From Lachnospiraceae bacterium (GTDB taxonomy: Bacteria > Bacillota > Clostridia > Lachnospirales > Lachnospiraceae), in the NCBI GenBank assembly GCA_017469945.1, contig JAFUFI010000014.1, positions 1 through 64,000 on the forward strand: a DNA stretch of 64,000 bases. The letters run 5' to 3'. Position numbers and translations under genes: made by a program. The notes below the pieces were generated by a model. The model searched no databases. It was not told the origin of the DNA and worked only from the letters and a program-made list of their open reading frames with translations. This document shows positions 61,689-64,000 of this stretch, in pieces. How positions within the stretch are numbered: the first letter of the stretch is position 1; every line of letters starts with the position of its first letter.

Positions 61689-62534
61689 TTATTTTTGCAG
61701 CTCAACTGATGTGAGGCAGTTCTTCATAAGCATAGCTATGGTCATAGGACCGACTCCGCCGGGCACAGGCGTTATAGCCTCCGCTACGGGCTCTACGCTC
61801 TCAAAATCAACATCTCCGCAGAGCTTGTTGTCAGCGTCTCTGTGGATTCCAACATCAATAACAACAGCTCCGTCTTTTACGTAAGAAGCATCGATCATCT
61901 TTGGCTTACCGATAGCCACAACGAGGATATCAGCTCTCTTGGTAACAGCCTTAAGATCCGCTGTCTTTGAGTGGGTAACGGTAACTGTTCCGTTTTCCTT
62001 TAAAAGGAGCATAGCCATCGGTTTGCCGACGATATTGCTTCTTCCGATTACAACGCATTCTTTTCCCGCAATTTCATATCCGCTTCTCTTTATAAGCTCG
62101 ATAACGCCTGCAGGTGTGCATGAAACAAATCCGGGCTTACCGATTGATAAGCATCCGACATTTACAGGATGAAATCCGTCCACATCCTTTAAAGGAGAAA
62201 TCTCATCAAGGATCCTCTCCTCGTTTATATGTTTAGGAAGAGGGAGCTGAACAAGGATTCCGTTGCAGTCTGCCCTTTTATTAAGCTCTCTTATAAGATC
62301 TAAAAGTTCTTCCTCCGTCGTTTCCTCGGGAAGCTCGTATGAAAGAGATTCGATTCCGCAATATTCGCAGGCTTTTTTCTTGTTTCTTACATAAACGCTT
62401 GATGCGGGATCGGCGCCTACCTGAATAACAGCTAAGGAAACGGTTACTCCGCTTTCCTTAAGCTTTGAAACCTCTGCTTTAACTTCATCTTTTATCTGTG
62501 CTGATATTAATTTTCCGTCAATAAGCTTAGCCAT
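61689..62534 (-). CDS. folD: Bifunctional methylene-THF dehydrogenase / methenyl-THF cyclohydrolase
   Basis: FolD interconverts 5,10-methylene-, methenyl- and 10-formyl-THF. The 281-residue protein has the catalytic-lysine region YVRNKKKACEYCGIESLSYE, GILVQLPLPKHINEERILDE (substrate site), and the NADP motif VIGRSNIVGKPMAMLLL. C-terminal TPVPGGVGPMTIAMLMKN is complete. It lies 16 nt after fhs on the minus strand, upstream of the zinc-ribbon gene. Confidence 0.96.
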   Translation of the reverse strand: MAKLIDGKLISAQIKDEVKAEVSKLKESGVTVSLAVIQVGADPASSVYVRNKKKACEYCGIESLSYELPEETTEEELLDLIRELNKRADCNGILVQLPLPKHINEERILDEISPLKDVDGFHPVNVGCLSIGKPGFVSCTPAGVIELIKRSGYEIAGKECVVIGRSNIVGKPMAMLLLKENGTVTVTHSKTADLKAVTKRADILVVAIGKPKMIDASYVKDGAVVIDVGIHRDADNKLCGDVDFESVEPVAEAITPVPGGVGPMTIAMLMKNCLTSVELQK

Positions 62535-62550
62535 TTTTGCTCCTTAAATA

Positions 62551-64000
62551 TTAGAATAAACCTGTGATCTTTCCGTCCTCTGTTACGTCGATTCCGTAAG
62601 CAGCAGGTGTCTTTGAAAGACCGGGCATGGTAACTACCGCACCGGTAAGAACAACAACAAATCCGGCACCGGCAGATACATATACTTCTCTTACAGACAT
62701 TTCAAAGCCTTCAGGTCTGCCAAGCTTTGTGGGATCGTCTGAAAGTGAATACTGATTCTTTGCCATACAAACGGGAAGGTTTCCAAATCCCATTTCTGTG
62801 ATCTTGGCAAGTTGCTTTAATGCAGCGGGTGCAAAGCTTACGCTTGCAGCACCGTATATTTCCTTCGCGATGGTCTCAACCTTTTCCTTAAGAGGCATCT
62901 CATCGGGATAAAGAAGTTTGAAATCGCTCTTCTTTGTTTCAAGCGTCTCAAGTACCTTCTTGGCAAGGTCGATGCCGCCTTCACCGCCCTTTTCCCAAAC
63001 CTTGGAAAGAGCAAATTCGCATCCTCTGTCCTTACAGAACTTCTCAACAAATGAGGTCTCAGCCTCTGTATCTGTAACGAAAGCATTTAAAGTAACAACA
63101 ACGGGAACCCCATATTTTTGAAGATTCTCGATATGCTTTTCAAGGTTAACGATACCTGCCTTTAATGCATCAAGGTTTTCCGCGTTAAGCTTATCTTTTG
63201 AGACTCCGCCGTTATACTTAAGAGCTCTGATGGTGGCCACAAGAACAACTGCATCGGGCTTAAGGCCTGTCTGTCTGCACTTGATATCAAAGAATTTTTC
63301 AGCGCCAAGGTCAGCTCCGAAACCTGCTTCTGTAATGCAGTAATCAGCCATCTTAAGAGCAGCTTTTGTAGCTCTTACGGAGTTACATCCGTGTGCGATA
63401 TTTGCAAAAGGTCCGCCATGTACAAGAGCAGGAGTATGCTCAAGTGTCTGGATGAGATTAGGCTTAAGGGCATCCTTTAAAAGAGCAGCCATGGCTCCAA
63501 CTGCTTTAATATCACCGGCGGTTACGGGCTTTCCTGAATAGTCATACGCAACTACGATCTTTGCAAGTCTTTCCTTGAGATCGTTAAGGTCCTTTGAAAG
63601 ACAAAGAATAGCCATGATCTCGCTGGCAACTGTGATAACAAAATGATCTTCTCTTACAAATCCGTCTGTCTTTGCACCAAGGCCTACAACGATATTTCTA
63701 AGGCTGCGGTCATTCATATCAAGACAGCGCTTCCAAACAATATTTCTTGTATCAATCTGCAGCTCGTTACCCTGCTGAATATGATTGTCAAGAAGAGCAG
63801 CAAGAAGATTATTTGCAGAAGTGATGGCATGAAAATCACCTGTAAAGTGAAGGTTTAATTCTTCCATAGGAACAACCTGGGCATATCCGCCGCCGGCTGC
63901 ACCTCCCTTAATACCAAAGCAAGGGCCCAGTGAAGGCTCTCTTAGAGCAATGATAGCTTTCTTACCAAGCTTTCCAAACGCCTGACCGAGACCAACTGTA
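62551..64000 (-). CDS. fhs: Formate-tetrahydrofolate ligase, partial
   Basis: Fhs makes 10-formyl-THF from formate, ATP and THF. The gene runs off the right edge: the frame is open to position 64000, with the text [20 protein letters not shown] before [20 protein letters not shown]. About 483 of ~556 residues are visible. [20 protein letters not shown] and [20 protein letters not shown] are typical; the N-terminal ATP loop is outside. fhs-folD is a conserved one-carbon pair. Confidence 0.96.
   Translation of the reverse strand, partial: TVGLGQAFGKLGKKAIIALREPSLGPCFGIKGGAAGGGYAQVVPMEELNLHFTGDFHAITSANNLLAALLDNHIQQGNELQIDTRNIVWKRCLDMNDRSLRNIVVGLGAKTDGFVREDHFVITVASEIMAILCLSKDLNDLKERLAKIVVAYDYSGKPVTAGDIKAVGAMAALLKDALKPNLIQTLEHTPALVHGGPFANIAHGCNSVRATKAALKMADYCITEAGFGADLGAEKFFDIKCRQTGLKPDAVVLVATIRALKYNGGVSKDKLNAENLDALKAGIVNLEKHIENLQKYGVPVVVTLNAFVTDTEAETSFVEKFCKDRGCEFALSKVWEKGGEGGIDLAKKVLETLETKKSDFKLLYPDEMPLKEKVETIAKEIYGAASVSFAPAALKQLAKITEMGFGNLPVCMAKNQYSLSDDPTKLGRPEGFEMSVREVYVSAGAGFVVVLTGAVVTMPGLSKTPAAYGIDVTEDGKITGLF

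Overview
The window reads as a chromosomal segment of a low-to-mid GC Firmicute, most likely a Lachnospiraceae member near Butyrivibrio or Pseudobutyrivibrio. This rests on the gene families (NfnAB, paired IlvN subunits, several small proteins I associate with this family), strong GGAGG ribosome sites, TTG/GTG starts, and long palindromic intergenic units. Nearly everything is on the minus strand, so operons read from high to low coordinates. No phage, CRISPR array, rRNA or intact insertion sequence was seen.

Layout. 1-6.6 kb is accessory-like. It holds a partial Rpn-type nuclease behind a promoter with a LexA/SOS box, a truncated small ORF, small hypothetical proteins, a peptide deformylase remnant, a tail-anchored HEPN-like protein, a methyltransferase, and a PLD-helicase-DUF3427 protein followed 4 bp later by a NUDIX hydrolase. 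6.9-12.5 kb is a branched-chain amino-acid operon (ilvB, two ilvN copies, ilvC, leuC, leuD) with a TATAAT promoter. 12.6-20 kb holds a lipoprotein, a DUF1461 protein, lgt, a hexapeptide transferase, topB and a GGDEF-EAL protein. 20-22.7 kb holds asd, argH behind a possibly structured leader, and tRNA-Thr(CGT). 22.7-25.9 kb holds mscS and a branching-enzyme homologue without catalytic residues. 26.4-34 kb holds serA, serC, a second ilvB, ilvD and leuB. 34-41.5 kb holds yajC, tgt, a VanY-like peptidase, a lactonase, aroC, a DUF5662 protein and a second catalytically stripped GH13 protein. 41.6-64 kb is a long co-directional array: uvrD-like helicase, gltX, proA, MTHFS, proB, two FAD proteins, a flippase, ybeY, a degenerate PgpH, phoH, pdp, nth, rlmH, nfnB, nfnA, a zinc-ribbon protein, folD and fhs.

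How it fits together. The two ilv/leu loci jointly encode the whole Val/Ile route from acetolactate onward except the final transaminase, plus three leu steps. proB/proA, asd, serA/serC, aroC and argH add further amino-acid routes. fhs, folD and MTHFS form a one-carbon group, and NfnAB links ferredoxin, NADH and NADPH pools as expected in a fermentative anaerobe.

Most unusual are three enzyme homologues that kept their fold but lost catalytic residues (GlgB-like, GlgX-like, PgpH-like), the SOS-type promoter in front of the Rpn gene, the three-member palindromic unit family, and a pseudoknot-capable leader between tRNA-Thr and argH. All family assignments come from reading motifs, not from database searches.
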